Below are positions 44,468 through 53,396 of a stretch of 64,000 nucleotides of DNA, one piece after another. The position numbers and the translations under genes were made by a program. Location of the stretch: assembly GCA_022563195.1 (NCBI GenBank), contig JADFNV010000007.1, positions 35,982-99,981 on the forward strand. Direction: 5' to 3'. The stretch comes from Pseudomonadota bacterium (lineage in GTDB: Bacteria > Pseudomonadota > Gammaproteobacteria > Steroidobacterales > Woeseiaceae). The notes beneath the pieces were generated by a model. The model searched no databases and was not told the origin of the DNA. It saw only the letters and a program-made list of their open reading frames with translations. Within the stretch, counting starts at the first letter, position 1, and every line of letters starts with the position of its first letter.

Positions 44468-45472
44468 ATGAGTACTGGTAACAATCTATTCCGCGGCATA
44501 CCTATCGTTCAGAGCGGTCACAAATACCGGACCGATGCAGGATTTTCAGCCATCAAGAACGGCATCAAACGGCGCAACAACACGGCGTCGCTCGATTTCG
44601 GCCAGAAGCCACGCTGGCTGCGCGCGAAGATGCCCTCGGGAAAAGGTTATTCAGTCACGCGTCAGATCGTCAAAGACCACAATCTCAGTACGGTTTGCGA
44701 GGAAGCAATGTGTCCCAACATCGGTGAGTGCTGGAACGCGGGCACCGCGACGATCATGGTATTGGGTTCCGTGTGTACGCGCGCCTGCCGGTTCTGTGCC
44801 GTGGATACCGGCAATCCGAAAGGCTGGCTTGATCTCGATGAACCGGTCAATACTGGACGGGCGGTCAAACTCATGGGCCTCAAGTATGTCGTTATTACAT
44901 CGGTTGATCGCGATGACCTGGCCGACGGCGGCGCATCGCATTACGCCGCCTGCGTCAGAGAGATCAAAATGCAAAGTCCGGGCATCGCTGTTGAGGCGTT
45001 GACGCCCGATTTTCAAGGGGTGATGGAGCATGTCGAGCTCGTCGTCGAATCGGGCATCGAAGTCTTCGCACAAAATGTCGAAACTGTGAGGCGTCTGACG
45101 CATCCGGTGCGCGATCCTCGCGCTGGCTACGAGCAGACGATCGATGTGCTGCGCCACGCCAAGTCATTTCGTCCACAAGTCCTGACGAAAACCAGCCTGA
45201 TGCTCGGCCTCGGCGAGCGTGACGACGAGATTATTGAGACGATGAATGACCTGCGAGCGGCTGGCGTGGACATTCTGACGCTGGGCCAATACCTGCGGCC
45301 GACACCGAGTCACCTCATGGTCGAGCGCTACGTGAGCCCCGACGAATTCGATGCCTACCGTCGAGAAGGCCTCCACAAGGGCTTTGTCGAAGTGGTTGCC
45401 GGTCCAATGGTTCGCTCCAGCTATCGCGCCGAGCAGGTTTTGCAGAAAAACAACGTCGGCCTCGCCGTGTGA
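44468..45472 (+). CDS. lipA: lipoyl synthase
   Basis: 334 residues from ATG 44468 (an in-frame ATG ten codons earlier at 44438 is possible). Auxiliary cluster cysteines are in [12 protein letters not shown] and the radical-SAM motif is [24 protein letters not shown] and the C-terminal [10 protein letters not shown] (with the cluster-ligand serine) are diagnostic. It inserts two sulfurs into octanoyl groups of lipoyl domains. No lipB is adjacent. Confidence 0.98.
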   Translation: MSTGNNLFRGIPIVQSGHKYRTDAGFSAIKNGIKRRNNTASLDFGQKPRWLRAKMPSGKGYSVTRQIVKDHNLSTVCEEAMCPNIGECWNAGTATIMVLGSVCTRACRFCAVDTGNPKGWLDLDEPVNTGRAVKLMGLKYVVITSVDRDDLADGGASHYAACVREIKMQSPGIAVEALTPDFQGVMEHVELVVESGIEVFAQNVETVRRLTHPVRDPRAGYEQTIDVLRHAKSFRPQVLTKTSLMLGLGERDDEIIETMNDLRAAGVDILTLGQYLRPTPSHLMVERYVSPDEFDAYRREGLHKGFVEVVAGPMVRSSYRAEQVLQKNNVGLAV

Positions 45473-45509
45473 CACATACATTGGGGCATGCCCCGGATCG
45501 GGACTATTT

Positions 45510-46529
45510 ATGAGCCACTTTTTTGCTGAATACGGCCTGTTTCTTCTCAAGGTCATTACGATCGTAGTAGCGATCGTCGTCGTCATCGGCGTCGCGGCAG
45601 CAGCGGGACGCAAGATCAGTCACGAAGGCCTCGACGTCGAAAGTATCAACAAAAAATACAAAGCACTCGCGAACACACTGCGTGACGCCGTCACGCAAAA
45701 GAGCGAGCGCAAGAAAGAGACAAAGGCAGAAAAGAAACGCGAAAAGGCCGAAGCCAAGGATGCATCATCGCGACCGAGAAGTTTCGTTATAGACTTCAAA
45801 GGCGACCTGAAAGCGAGTGCGGTGCCATCGTTGCGCGAAGAAGTCAGCGCGATACTCGAAGTGGCGGCGCCCGAGGACGAAGTCATCGTACGACTCGAGA
45901 ATCACGGCGGTGTGGTACATGAGCACGGCCTCGCGGCTTCACAACTTGCACGCATCCGAGATCGGGATATTTCGCTGACCGTGTGCGTAGACAAGGTTGC
46001 CGCGAGCGGCGGTTACCTGATGGCCTGTGTCGCCTCAAAAATCTACGCGGCACCGTTCGCGATTTTGGGCTCGATCGGCGTATTGGCACAGATTCCGAAT
46101 TTTAATCGATTTCTCGACAGTCATGGCGTCGACTTTGAGCAGATCACGGCGGGCAAATACAAACGGACAGTCACGATGTTCGGTGAGAATACGGACGAAG
46201 ATCGGGCCAAGCTCAAAGAAGAACTTGAAGACGTTCACACTTTGTTTAAAGCGGCCGTCAGTAAGTACCGCCCGGATCTTGACCTCGACAAGGTTGCGAC
46301 CGGTGAACATTGGTACGGAACGCGGGCACTGGAGCTGGGCCTGGCCGATGAGATCAAGACAAGCGACGAATTATTGACCGAGCTTGCGGTGGACCGGGAG
46401 CTTTACCAGCTGACCTACAATATCAAGCAGCCGCTGCAGAAACGACTTATGGCCACTATCGACGGCATGCTCGAAAAGGTCGATGCTGCGGGCTGGCGGC
46501 GGCGTTTTGAGTCCCGTTTGCCCCGTTAA
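45510..46529 (+). CDS. sohB: SohB-type inner-membrane peptidase
   Basis: 339 residues from ATG 45510; the longer frame overlaps lipA. One N-terminal membrane helix (LLKVITIVVAIVVVIGVAAAA), a highly charged lysine/glutamate linker (about 60-85), then an S49 (protease IV/SohB) domain with the catalytic serine in KVAASGGYLMACV and the later ITAGKYKRTVTMFGENT holding the lysine region. It faces the periplasm and degrades peptides or misfolded membrane proteins. Confidence 0.92.
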   Translation: MSHFFAEYGLFLLKVITIVVAIVVVIGVAAAAGRKISHEGLDVESINKKYKALANTLRDAVTQKSERKKETKAEKKREKAEAKDASSRPRSFVIDFKGDLKASAVPSLREEVSAILEVAAPEDEVIVRLENHGGVVHEHGLAASQLARIRDRDISLTVCVDKVAASGGYLMACVASKIYAAPFAILGSIGVLAQIPNFNRFLDSHGVDFEQITAGKYKRTVTMFGENTDEDRAKLKEELEDVHTLFKAAVSKYRPDLDLDKVATGEHWYGTRALELGLADEIKTSDELLTELAVDRELYQLTYNIKQPLQKRLMATIDGMLEKVDAAGWRRRFESRLPR

Positions 46530-46566
46530 GTGACGGAACCGCTACCTGCCGGGTGGGTCCAATTTG

Positions 46567-46572
46567 TATAAT
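46567..46572 (+). promoter_or_regulatory. candidate -10 promoter element (TATAAT)
   Basis: An exact TATAAT preceded by TTG lies 45 bp upstream of the M48 peptidase start, in the 87-bp gap after sohB. No good -35 hexamer is seen at the usual distance, so it may rely on other contacts. Confidence 0.35.
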
Positions 46573-46616
46573 CGCTCATTTCGTAATGCAGTAGCCATGC
46601 GGTTCAAGGAGTTTTC

Positions 46617-47432
46617 ATGACAACGCAGCGTATCAGTTACCTGATGCCGATCATTGCCGTCGCTCTGATAGTCAGTGGCTGCGCGACGCCGTCTCAACAG
46701 TCCTCGGAGCCGAGCTGGATTTCAGAAGAAGAGATGGCGGCCCAGGCTGCACGACAATTTGCGGAAATGAAGGCGTCGATGGCGCTGATTACAGATCGTG
46801 ACACGATCGACTACATTGCGTGCGTTGCGAATGCCATCGTGCAGGTACTTGAGTCGCCGTACGGAGACCTGGCCTGGGAAATGGCAATCTTCGACGAGGA
46901 TTCGGTCAACGCTTTCGCAATGCCGGGAGGCAAGATCGGCGTCATGCGAGGCATCCTCAAGGCGGCCCAAAACCAACATCAGCTGGCAGCGGTAATCGGC
47001 CACGAAATTGCGCACGTAACCGCCAAGCACTCCAACGAAAGAGCATCACGATCGAAGACGACCGGCATCGGTATTCAGGTCGCCGCCGTCTTGCTCGGTG
47101 CTGGCAATCAGGGCGCGACGTACACGGCCTATGAAGCGCTCCGTCAAGGCGCAGAGTTTGGGCTCTTAAGGCCGTTCTCCCGCAACCAGGAGAGTGAGGC
47201 CGATGTCATTGGTCTCGAGTACATGGCACGTGCGGGCTTCGATCCGCGACAAAGCGTGCCGTTATGGCAAAATATGATGGCCCAGGGCAAGGAGGCGCCG
47301 GCTGAGTTCCTGTCGACGCACCCGTCTGGCGAAAAGCGAATCGATGCACTGATATCGCAATGGAGCAAAACGCTGCCGATGTATAACCAGGCCCTGGAAG
47401 AAGGCCGGGATCCCGACTGCCAGGCGCCGTAA
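46617..47432 (+). CDS. M48-family metallopeptidase, lipoprotein
   Basis: 271 residues. Lipoprotein signal with lipobox IVSGC near 22. Zinc motif HEIAH near 129-133 (VIGHEIAHVTAKH), third ligand in ESEADVIGLEYMARAGFDP. Similar in size and layout to LoiP/YcaL outer-membrane-associated proteases acting in envelope quality control. AAGGAG precedes ATG 46617. Confidence 0.92.
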   Translation: MTTQRISYLMPIIAVALIVSGCATPSQQSSEPSWISEEEMAAQAARQFAEMKASMALITDRDTIDYIACVANAIVQVLESPYGDLAWEMAIFDEDSVNAFAMPGGKIGVMRGILKAAQNQHQLAAVIGHEIAHVTAKHSNERASRSKTTGIGIQVAAVLLGAGNQGATYTAYEALRQGAEFGLLRPFSRNQESEADVIGLEYMARAGFDPRQSVPLWQNMMAQGKEAPAEFLSTHPSGEKRIDALISQWSKTLPMYNQALEEGRDPDCQAP

Positions 47433-47490
47433 CGGCGAAATGTTCATGCTTTTCTGAGAAGATGGCGTTGTCGGTCGCCAGGCACGTATC

Positions 47491-48636
47491 TTGATTTTCA
47501 GACAATCCATAATAATCCCCATCGCAGCATTGCTGTTGCTAGGCATCCTCGGTGGTTGCGTCACATTCGAAGACTATCTGAATATCCGGCGTGGCGGTGG
47601 CCTGTCACCGGTAGTGCCACTGGCCGAACGTCCTGTTGAGGAACCGATTCTCGCCAATCATTTCGTACTCCATTCCGCCAGTCAGTCAGTCATTGGCGTG
47701 CCGCAAGTTGTTTTCACTAGGGATCAGGATACGTTGTCGGACCTGGCCCGTACCTATGGTCTCGGTTACGACGAGTTGGTTGCCGCGAATCCCAATGTCG
47801 ATCCATGGTTGCCCGGAGAACATACGCCCGTGCTCCTGCCTACGCAGTACGTGTTGCCGAATGTGCCGCGAAAAGGCATCGTGCTCAATATCGCATCAAA
47901 ACGACTGTTCTATTTTCCGCCCGTGGCCGAAGGGCAGGCACAGGTTGTCAAAACCTATCCCATCGGCATCGGTCGGGTGGGTTGGGAGACGCCGCTTGGC
48001 ACGACGACTGTCGTCGCAAAGGCGAGGAATCCACATTGGTATGTGCCGGCGTCGGTACGGCGTGAACACGCCGAAATGGGCGATCCGCTGCCATCAGTCA
48101 TTCCGCCGGGTCCGGACAATCCACTCGGATCGCATGTGTTGAAACTGGAGATGCCGGGCTACCTGATTCACGGCACTAACCAGCCTTACGGTGTCGGCAT
48201 GCGCGTCAGTCATGGCTGTGTACGCCTGTATCCTGAAGACATCGAGATTCTTTACGAGTTAGTCGACATTGGTGGCACAGTCGCGATAATTAATGAGCCT
48301 TTTCTACTCGGTGAGCTCGATGGCGAAATCTATTTCGAAAGTCACCAGCCACTCGAGGATGATTCGATTAGCCCTCGCGAGCGGCTTGAAACTTTGTTTG
48401 CAAGCTACAACGAGTCGTCCGCCGCGATTTTCGACCGGCGAGTGCAAGATTATGTTCGTGCGATAGCGACTGTTTCGAACGGCGTTCCGGCGCGGATTTC
48501 CGGGCAGGCGACTGACGAGGTTTTGTCGCGTGCCCGGCTCGTTCGTAATACCGTGGAAACCAATCCCAATGCGCCAACGTTGAGCGAAGTCCGAGAAATG
48601 ATCGCTGAAGCGGTACGGGAAGCGGAGGTCCTGTGA
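47491..48636 (+). CDS. L,D-transpeptidase (YkuD domain) lipoprotein
   Basis: 381 residues from TTG 47491. Lipobox GILGGC near 23. A LysM-like segment (TRDQDTLSDLARTYGLG) precedes the catalytic YkuD domain, which contains the histidine in YLIHGTNQPYGVG and the cysteine in SHGCVRLYPEDIE. The C-terminal 120 residues are helical. Similar to ErfK/YbiS-type enzymes that attach lipoprotein to peptidoglycan or form 3-3 crosslinks. GTGA joins it to a small downstream frame. Confidence 0.92.
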   Translation: MIFRQSIIIPIAALLLLGILGGCVTFEDYLNIRRGGGLSPVVPLAERPVEEPILANHFVLHSASQSVIGVPQVVFTRDQDTLSDLARTYGLGYDELVAANPNVDPWLPGEHTPVLLPTQYVLPNVPRKGIVLNIASKRLFYFPPVAEGQAQVVKTYPIGIGRVGWETPLGTTTVVAKARNPHWYVPASVRREHAEMGDPLPSVIPPGPDNPLGSHVLKLEMPGYLIHGTNQPYGVGMRVSHGCVRLYPEDIEILYELVDIGGTVAIINEPFLLGELDGEIYFESHQPLEDDSISPRERLETLFASYNESSAAIFDRRVQDYVRAIATVSNGVPARISGQATDEVLSRARLVRNTVETNPNAPTLSEVREMIAEAVREAEVL

Positions 48637-48770
48637 GCGAGTGGCTCGACCTGATGCTCGAGGAAATCGCTCGTAAGCGGCGCGAGGCCAGGGAGGCCGA
48701 GGCTGAGAATCGGCACAGGGCGGGCGAGGACGACAACGAGTCGCAAGATTCGGCAAATCAGTCAAAGTAA
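48633..48770 (+). CDS. 45-residue charged protein coupled to the L,D-transpeptidase
   Basis: GTG 48633 overlaps the transpeptidase TGA as GTGA and opens a 45-codon frame to TAA 48768-48770: a short amphipathic start (SEWLDLMLEEIARKRREA), then an Arg/Glu-rich helix and an acidic Asp/Ser/Gln tail. The coupling and clean helix argue for a translated protein. Its 3' end overlaps the convergent PLP gene by 13 bp. Function unknown. Confidence 0.55.
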   Translation: MSEWLDLMLEEIARKRREAREAEAENRHRAGEDDNESQDSANQSK

Positions 48771-49816
48771 CGCAGGAATTCTTCGGGTAGCCTTGATAAA
48801 TCGTTGGGCCGATCGGTCGTAACGGGTAAGGGCTGCGAATTGTAAGTGTTCCAATACAGTATCGATTTCTGCGCAAGCTCTTTCTGTTGTACATCGTGCA
48901 GCAATGCCGCCATCGCTTTGCCGGTGTAAGTTGTATCGAGTGACAAGTCCAACTGGTCCCGGGCGATCCCGATAGCTCGAGCAGTCGCGCTGTCTGACCG
49001 AGCGTATCCGTCACCGAAAAACTCGTCACGGAAACAAAGTCTCGCCCTGTCCGCGAGGTCTGCCGGAATCGATGCATCCAACCGATTCATCAGTGTTGCG
49101 GTCTTGGACATGAGTCGTCGCATCGCGCGTGGGTTGGAAATGAATTCATGCGCCACACGGATCGCGTGCACGTCCGTGTCCAGCCCAGCAAGTGCGAAGC
49201 CGAGCGCAAGACCCGCCGCGGAAGCCATCGTGCCGGTCGCAATATAAACGCGATCGGGTGCGGTAATGGTGCCGTCAGCCACTTGATCGGCAAGCTCCAG
49301 CGCCGCATTAACAAAGCTGACAACACCGAGCCAACTTGATCCACCCATCGGTATGACCCAGGTCTGTCGGCCCTTAAGATGTCGGCGCATTATTTCGACG
49401 CGCTGCGGCCGGTCGCCGCCATAGCGTACGATTTCCGTGTTGTTTCGCAGATGCATATTCAGCGCGCGCGATGCGCTTGATGTCTTGATTTGGTGCGACA
49501 AGAAGCAGGTGCACTCGAAATTCAAAGCTGATGCGTACAGCGATGTCGCCAATGCGTGATTCGAGGCAACCGTACCAAATGTTGCCACTCGCTTCGCATG
49601 CCGGTCACGTGCACGGTGTAGGAGGTATTCGAGCTTGCGGACTTTGTTGCCCCCATACAGCTCGCTCGTGAGGTTGTCGTATTTGACTGCGACTACGGTT
49701 CGCTTCGAGCCGATCGAAAATGAGATTTCCTTTACCGGAGTGGGTAAATCAGCCAGAAGGGTCTTGGGCAAATGTTGCGCCAATTTCGGAAATGCCATGC
49801 CGAGATGATCGGTCAT
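48758..49816 (-). CDS. PLP-dependent D-cysteine desulfhydrase / ACC-deaminase-type enzyme
   Basis: 352 residues of fold-type II. The Schiff-base lysine is in LYGGNKVRKLEYLL near 53-66, followed by ASNHALATSLYA and GGSSWLGVVSFVNAA. This layout is shared by D-cysteine desulfhydrase (DcyD) and 1-aminocyclopropane-1-carboxylate deaminase; which reaction applies cannot be read off. A perfect 7-bp inverted repeat sits 19 bp upstream of its start. Confidence 0.88.
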   Translation of the reverse strand: MTDHLGMAFPKLAQHLPKTLLADLPTPVKEISFSIGSKRTVVAVKYDNLTSELYGGNKVRKLEYLLHRARDRHAKRVATFGTVASNHALATSLYASALNFECTCFLSHQIKTSSASRALNMHLRNNTEIVRYGGDRPQRVEIMRRHLKGRQTWVIPMGGSSWLGVVSFVNAALELADQVADGTITAPDRVYIATGTMASAAGLALGFALAGLDTDVHAIRVAHEFISNPRAMRRLMSKTATLMNRLDASIPADLADRARLCFRDEFFGDGYARSDSATARAIGIARDQLDLSLDTTYTGKAMAALLHDVQQKELAQKSILYWNTYNSQPLPVTTDRPNDLSRLPEEFLRYFD

Positions 49817-49834
49817 CGACTGAATACCCGTGCT

Positions 49835-49855
49835 CCGTCAATATCACTTTGACGG
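49835..49855. promoter_or_regulatory. inverted repeat upstream of the PLP enzyme, candidate operator
   Basis: CCGTCAA-(7 bp)-TTGACGG, a perfect 7-bp inverted repeat with one-helical-turn half-site spacing, lies between the divergent PLP enzyme and tail-sheath genes, close to the former's start. No U tract, so a protein-binding site is more likely than a terminator. Confidence 0.45.
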
Positions 49856-49936
49856 AATAGTAGCGAATCCAATAGCATATGGCGCGACCACTGATTAGAA
49901 TATACTCACGATTGTCTGACTGTTACGGAGATTAAC

Positions 49937-51490
49937 TTGTCAGATTGCTTTGATCGTGGCATCACGGTCACAGAAATGGCACCGATGGATCAACCTATCG
50001 ATGTGTCTCGTGAGACCGCCGCCGCGTTCGTCGGGCGCGCACTGCGCGGCCCCCTGAATGAACCGGTCCTGGTTCACGGCTTCGGCGAGTTTCGCCGTCG
50101 CTTCGGCGATACCTGGTCGCGTTCCAGTCTCGGGCCCACGGTACAACAATTCTTTGAGCACGGCGGCAGGAATCTTTATGTCGTTCGAGTTGCGAACAAT
50201 GCGCGAGGGGCGATGATCTGCCTTCCGGCGAGCGGTTCTGCGCTTGTGCTGCGGGCAGTTGAGCCGGGCTCGACAGCGTGTATCCGGGCAGCGGTCGATT
50301 TCGACGGCGTCGAGCCCGACAATGATGAGCTGTTTAACCTGACCCTGCAACGAATTGATCCTGTCTCGGGGATCGTAATTGATCAGGAAATATTTCAGTA
50401 CGCTAACTATCGTGACGGTTCCTACAGTTTCATTGCTGACCTGATGCTGACCTCGACCATTGCTCGCGTAGAAAATCCATTGCCGACGCATCGCCCGGAA
50501 GCGACGATTGGTCTGGACGTGCCTTTCGACTCGCCTTATGTGGGTCACGCACAAGATGGCACCGACGGTCAGGAGTTGACCGACTACGATTTGATCGGAT
50601 CGCGCAAGACCACTACAGGCTTGTTTGCGCTACAACAGATCGACCAGTTCGACCTTCTCTACCTTCCGCCACCCGGCAAGGGGCGCGATTTGGGTCCAAT
50701 GTCCATACTCGCCGCAGAACGGTACTGTCAGCAAAGAGGGGCGATGCTGATTGTGGATCCTGCCGCTGATTGGCTTACTCCCGCCGATGCAATCAGGGGC
50801 ATCAGGGACCTTGGATACGCAAGTCCGAACATGATTGGATATTTTCCGCGCATGCGGCATCGTCATGATGTCGACGTTCCGGCCCGCGTAGTTGGTGGCG
50901 TATTGGCGGGGCTGCTGTGCAAACTGGATCGTGGGCCTGGTGCGTGGCACGGCCTGCATGTCCGGGGCATGGCTGTCAGCCGCAACCTGGTGCCGGCGGT
51001 TGATGTTGATCAGGAGAGTACAGAGATACTCGCCCGTAAGGGTTTCAACATCATCAGCAAGGGTTCGTCCGGCTCTGTACACATCCTTGGTTCCGTGACC
51101 ATGGGGCGGGGCAGAGAGCTGCATAGGGACTTTGTAAGCCTGCCCGTGCGACGATTGTGTTTGCAAATTCTTAACGCGATTGATCAGGCGACGCGATGGG
51201 CGGTGTTCGAGCCTGATGATTCGCGTCTCGCAGCAAGAATCTGCGCTCAGGTTACCGCGTACCTGTCATTTCTGGCTGATATGGGCGCGTTAGAGAATGA
51301 TCGCTTCGACGTGCAGTGCGAGGCCGGTATGTTCAGACGAGATGACGGCCTTGAGCACGGCGTTACGACATTGATCGTGTTTCACCCAGTCGGTTGTAAG
51401 GAACCCGTATCGTTCACGCTGCAGCAGAGGGTTGGAGGCTGCCGGGTCGCCAGCACCGCGTTCGCCCCGGTTTTCAAAGAATGCGCATGA
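49937..51490 (+). CDS. orphan phage-type tail sheath protein
   Basis: 517 residues from TTG 49937 (ACGGAG upstream). Opens like contractile sheath proteins: GITVTEM, then AAAFVGRALRGP and VLVHGFGEFRRRFG, and the signature GGRNLYVVRVAN near 74-85. The C-terminal domain (SLPVRRLCLQILNAIDQATRWAVFEP, then SFLADMGAL and VSFTLQQRVGG) is the conserved sheath core. In phages and contractile injection systems this protein polymerises around the tube and contracts. Here no tube, baseplate, spike, TerL or capsid gene lies within the window; the flanks are a PLP enzyme and a DUF885 lipoprotein, to which it is joined by a stop/start overlap. Confidence 0.85.
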   Translation: MSDCFDRGITVTEMAPMDQPIDVSRETAAAFVGRALRGPLNEPVLVHGFGEFRRRFGDTWSRSSLGPTVQQFFEHGGRNLYVVRVANNARGAMICLPASGSALVLRAVEPGSTACIRAAVDFDGVEPDNDELFNLTLQRIDPVSGIVIDQEIFQYANYRDGSYSFIADLMLTSTIARVENPLPTHRPEATIGLDVPFDSPYVGHAQDGTDGQELTDYDLIGSRKTTTGLFALQQIDQFDLLYLPPPGKGRDLGPMSILAAERYCQQRGAMLIVDPAADWLTPADAIRGIRDLGYASPNMIGYFPRMRHRHDVDVPARVVGGVLAGLLCKLDRGPGAWHGLHVRGMAVSRNLVPAVDVDQESTEILARKGFNIISKGSSGSVHILGSVTMGRGRELHRDFVSLPVRRLCLQILNAIDQATRWAVFEPDDSRLAARICAQVTAYLSFLADMGALENDRFDVQCEAGMFRRDDGLEHGVTTLIVFHPVGCKEPVSFTLQQRVGGCRVASTAFAPVFKECA

Positions 51491-53286
51491 CCCCCGAATT
51501 CGTAACTCCCGCATTGTTGACTGTCGCGCTGTTGCTCGCGTCGTGCGACAGCAGTCGGTTGACCACCGAAGCCGAACCGGAAGCGATCGAGGCATCCGCG
51601 ACATTTGCAGAATTGCTCGACGAACACTTCGAACGCTCGCTCGAACTGCGCCCACTGTTTGCGACCCAAATCGGCGATTATCGCTACAACGATCGCTACG
51701 CCAACTCGATTGGTCCTGAACATCGCGCTGCGCGGCGCGACCTCAACGGGGAGTTTCTCGCCAGGCTTATCGAGATCGATCGTGATGCGCTGTCCCGGCA
51801 GGACCGGTTGAGCTATGACTTATTCAAGCTCAAACGCGAACTGTCGCTGGCGGCCGAGCGCTTCCCGACACACCTCGCGCCAATGAATCAGTTCCGTTCG
51901 GCGACGAGTTCGTTCGTACGCCTGGGCAGTGGCAGCGGCCAGCATCCGTTCGAGACGGTCAAAGACTACGATGACTTCCTGAACCGCATCGACGGTTTTG
52001 TGGTCTACATCGATCAGGCGATCGAAAACATGCAAGAGGGCATGCAACAAGGCATCACGCAACCCAAAGTGCTGATACTCAAGTTCTTGCCGCAAATTCA
52101 ATCGCAACTTGTCGACGGCGCCGAGGCAAGCGGTTTCTATTCGCCTATCACGAACATGCCCGAAGAATTCAGCGACGCTGACCGGGAGCGATTGACGAGC
52201 GCCTACATCGACGCGATCGAAAACAAGGTTCTCCCGACATTTGAACGGCTGAATAACTTTATCGGCGACGAATACTTGAGTGCGGCTCGCGAGTCGATCG
52301 GCATGCTCGATCTGCCGAGCGGTAAAGAATGGTACGCGTATAAGGTGCGCCGAATTACGACTACCGACCTGACGCCCGATGAAATTCACGAGATCGGGAT
52401 AAGTGAGATTGAACGCATTCACAATGAAATGCGCGGCGTAATGAAAGCGATTGGATTCGAGGGCGATCTCAGTGAGTTTTTTGAATTCGTTTATTCAGAT
52501 CCGCAATTCTTCTTCGACGATCCCGAGCAGCTGATTCAGGCGTACCGTGACATGTCCGCGGATATCGAAGGGCGCACGTCGACATTGTTCAAACTGTTTC
52601 CGAAGACGCCGTTCGAAGTACGCCGGGTCGAGCCGTTCCGGGAGCAGTCGGCCGCCAAAGGTTCGTACCAAAGAGGAACGCCGGACGGCAGCCGGCCGGG
52701 CATCTTTTATGCGAATGCCTACAATGTGGGCATTCGGCCCAAGTGGGACATGAAATCCTTATTCTTGCACGAGGCAATCCCGGGACACCATTTCCAGATA
52801 TCGCTGGCACAGGAATCCGAGCAGTTACCAAATTTCCGCCGCTTCGGAAGCTATACAGCCTATGTTGAGGGCTGGGGGCTCTATTCCGAATACTTGGGGA
52901 GAGAGCTTGGCGTTTACGAAGACCCGATGGAACTGTTCGGCGCTCTGAATGCAGAGCTGTGGCGATCTATTCGCCTGGTTGTCGACACCGGCATTCACGC
53001 CAAAGGATGGACGCGGCAGCAAGTGCTTGATTTCATGTATGCAAATTCGGCGGTCTCCGAAACGCGCGCGGTCGCGGAGGCCGAGCGTTTCATGGCAATT
53101 CCGGGACAGGCGCTGGCGTACAAGATCGGCCAGCTCAAGATTCTCGAGATTCGCGCCGACGCCGAAGCACGGTTGGGCGATCAGTTCGATGTTCGCGATT
53201 TTCACGCCGCGGTGCTCGAAGACGGGCCAATGCCATTGTCGATGCTCGAAGCGAAAATAGCAGCATGGGTTGACGAGCAGTTGTAG
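51481..53286 (+). CDS. DUF885 family lipoprotein, putative metallopeptidase-like
   Basis: 601 residues. Lipoprotein signal with lipobox LLLASC near 17-22. The DUF885 hallmark HEAIPGHHFQ near 428 is an HExxH-like zinc motif (HEAxPGHH), followed by YVEGWGLYSEYL with a probable third ligand. Family members are poorly characterised exported proteins, some with carboxypeptidase-like activity. ATG 51487 gives a clean ATGA overlap with the sheath gene; ATG 51481 overlaps by 10 bp. Confidence 0.87.
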   Translation: MRMTPEFVTPALLTVALLLASCDSSRLTTEAEPEAIEASATFAELLDEHFERSLELRPLFATQIGDYRYNDRYANSIGPEHRAARRDLNGEFLARLIEIDRDALSRQDRLSYDLFKLKRELSLAAERFPTHLAPMNQFRSATSSFVRLGSGSGQHPFETVKDYDDFLNRIDGFVVYIDQAIENMQEGMQQGITQPKVLILKFLPQIQSQLVDGAEASGFYSPITNMPEEFSDADRERLTSAYIDAIENKVLPTFERLNNFIGDEYLSAARESIGMLDLPSGKEWYAYKVRRITTTDLTPDEIHEIGISEIERIHNEMRGVMKAIGFEGDLSEFFEFVYSDPQFFFDDPEQLIQAYRDMSADIEGRTSTLFKLFPKTPFEVRRVEPFREQSAAKGSYQRGTPDGSRPGIFYANAYNVGIRPKWDMKSLFLHEAIPGHHFQISLAQESEQLPNFRRFGSYTAYVEGWGLYSEYLGRELGVYEDPMELFGALNAELWRSIRLVVDTGIHAKGWTRQQVLDFMYANSAVSETRAVAEAERFMAIPGQALAYKIGQLKILEIRADAEARLGDQFDVRDFHAAVLEDGPMPLSMLEAKIAAWVDEQL

Positions 53287-53396
53287 GAGCCCGCCGTACG
53301 AATTGAATAGTGGGCCAACCGTTTGGTGAAAAGCTAACGATCGGACCGGGCGATGACGCGGAGAAACACCCGTTCTACAGGCATACTGTCAGTAAC

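Noticed and set aside
47426..47438. CGCCG-TAA-CGGCG hairpin at the M48 peptidase stop
   Set aside because: Very short stem with no U run; likely chance in GC-rich sequence.
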